Source of the DNA: Clostridia bacterium
GTDB lineage: Bacteria; Bacillota_A; Clostridia; Oscillospirales; CAG-272
Direction: 5' to 3'
Length of the DNA: 6,059 bases
Assembly (NCBI GenBank): GCA_017462125.1
Contig: JAFTRQ010000141.1
Location: forward strand, 1-6,059
The notes below the pieces were generated by a model. The model was not told the DNA's origin. It saw only the letters and a program-made list of their open reading frames with translations, and did not search any database. The translations under genes were made by a program, and so were the position numbers. Positions 5,845 through 6,059 of this stretch are shown here, piece by piece (the stretch's first letter is position 1; each line of letters begins with the position of its first letter).

Positions 5845-5860
5845 GTAGGCGCATTGCCTC

Positions 5861-5910
5861 GGAAAAAGAAAAAGTGCCAACAACGCACTTTCGTGCGGTA
5901 CTGACACTTT
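5861..5910 (-). terminator. Intrinsic terminator 1 in the leader
   Basis: On the minus strand, AAAGTGTC and GGCACTTT form the base of a stem, and CGCAC-GAAA-GTGCG forms its tip with a GNRA tetraloop; the middle pairs mostly by A-U and G-U. The stem runs straight into TTTTTCTTTTT. It lies about 50 to 100 nt after the promoter, so it could end a short RNA, act as an attenuator, or end transcription from upstream. Confidence 0.75.
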
Positions 5911-5966
5911 GAATGAACTCTGATAAACTGTAACTGCTCTTGGCAATTTAGAAACTTTACGGTTTT

Positions 5967-5995
5967 ATTATAACAGATTGGACTGCCTCAGTCAA
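5967..5995 (-). promoter_or_regulatory. Strong sigma-A type promoter with extended -10
   Basis: Read on the minus strand: TTGACT at 5995-5990, a 17-base spacer, and TATAAT at 5972-5967, preceded by TG in the extended -10 position (TGTTATAAT). Transcription would start near 5960 and run toward the operon. This is the best promoter in the window. Confidence 0.85.
5981..5993. promoter_or_regulatory. Dyad overlapping the -35 and spacer, possible operator
   Basis: GACTG-CCT-CAGTC is a perfect 5-base inverted repeat with a 3-base spacer; it extends imperfectly outward (TTGACTG on one arm, CAGTCCAA on the other). It covers the -35 box and part of the spacer, where a repressor dimer could block polymerase. 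No binding protein is identified. Confidence 0.3.
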
Positions 5996-6059
5996 TGCCT
6001 CTTTGGAAAATGGCGGACAAAAGGCAGTAAAAAGGCGATAGACACTCCATTTTCTTTTC
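5988..6059 (-). CDS. Possible C-terminal end of an upstream gene (23 residues, cut by window edge)
   Basis: From the right edge a frame reads EKKMECLSPFYCLLSAIFQRGID and stops at TGA (5990-5988). The stop touches the -35 box of the promoter. It could be the end of a gene lying mostly outside the window, or chance: another frame in the same stretch is also open to about 5961. An internal ATG would allow a 20-residue peptide, but I see no clear ribosome binding site in the few bases available. Confidence 0.22.
   Translation of the reverse strand, partial: EKKMECLSPFYCLLSAIFQRGID

Larger units (their letters stand above)
5712..5960 (-). other. Non-coding leader of the operon (about 250 nt)
   Basis: Between the predicted transcription start (about 5960) and the first gene there is no convincing gene, but there are three hairpin regions in order of transcription: terminator 1 (5861-5910), terminator 2 (5804-5844) and a long imperfect inverted repeat (5739-5804). 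The first gene's ribosome binding site follows after a short A-rich stretch. I see no good promoter between the terminators and the gene: a TATATA at about 5738-5743 has no matching -35. The operon is therefore probably fed by read-through of the terminators or by controlled antitermination. Confidence 0.55.

Noticed and set aside
1..6059. CRISPR arrays, tRNA or rRNA genes, insertion sequences
   Set aside because: No regularly spaced direct repeats, cloverleaf or rRNA-like sequence, and no transposase or terminal repeats were seen by eye.

Overview
The window looks like a piece of a mobile or accessory region from a low-to-mid GC Gram-positive bacterium. The best guess is a gut-type Clostridia (Lachnospiraceae or Ruminococcaceae-like), in an integrative conjugative element, large plasmid or phage-like island. 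This is inference. It rests on the strong GGAGG-type ribosome binding sites on almost every gene, the many small acidic hypothetical proteins, a DpnD/PcfM-like protein, a divergent NAD-dependent DNA ligase, and the absence of core metabolic genes.

All convincing coding sequence is on the minus strand and forms one tightly packed transcription unit read from about 5711 down to 1. In transcription order it holds: a 208-residue unknown (5085-5711), a 142-residue unknown with a GTG start (4664-5092), a very acidic 128-residue unknown (4281-4667), a 189-residue protein with a C-terminal zinc-ribbon-like cysteine pattern (3722-4291), a possible 19-residue micro-ORF (3661-3720), a 98-residue unknown (3372-3668), a very acidic 160-residue unknown (2900-3382), a DpnD/PcfM-like protein (2607-2903), a 230-residue protein whose tail resembles the end of a DNA sliding clamp (1949-2641), a 59-residue acidic protein (1757-1936), a 188-residue unknown (1187-1753), and the first 387 residues of an NAD-dependent DNA ligase (1-1163, running off the left edge). 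Neighbours overlap by 4 to 35 bases or are separated by at most about 25 bases, except for the 53-base gap that holds the micro-ORF. Several ribosome binding sites lie inside the 3' end of the preceding gene, so translational coupling is likely throughout.

The right end (5712-6059) is a 348-base non-coding control region. On the minus strand it has a near-perfect vegetative promoter (TTGACT, 17 bases, TATAAT with extended -10), then two intrinsic terminators in tandem, then an imperfect long inverted repeat that can also fold as two smaller hairpins, then the ribosome binding site of the first gene. No other convincing promoter lies between the terminators and the operon. The layout therefore suggests either a roughly 250-nucleotide attenuated leader or a short separate RNA followed by a leader. 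A possible 23-residue end of another minus-strand gene (5988-6059) overlaps the promoter.

The ligase and the possible clamp-like protein hint at DNA replication or repair. The remaining genes have no function I can assign. The leader, the divergent ligase, the clamp-like tail and the cluster of acidic small proteins are the points most worth following up.
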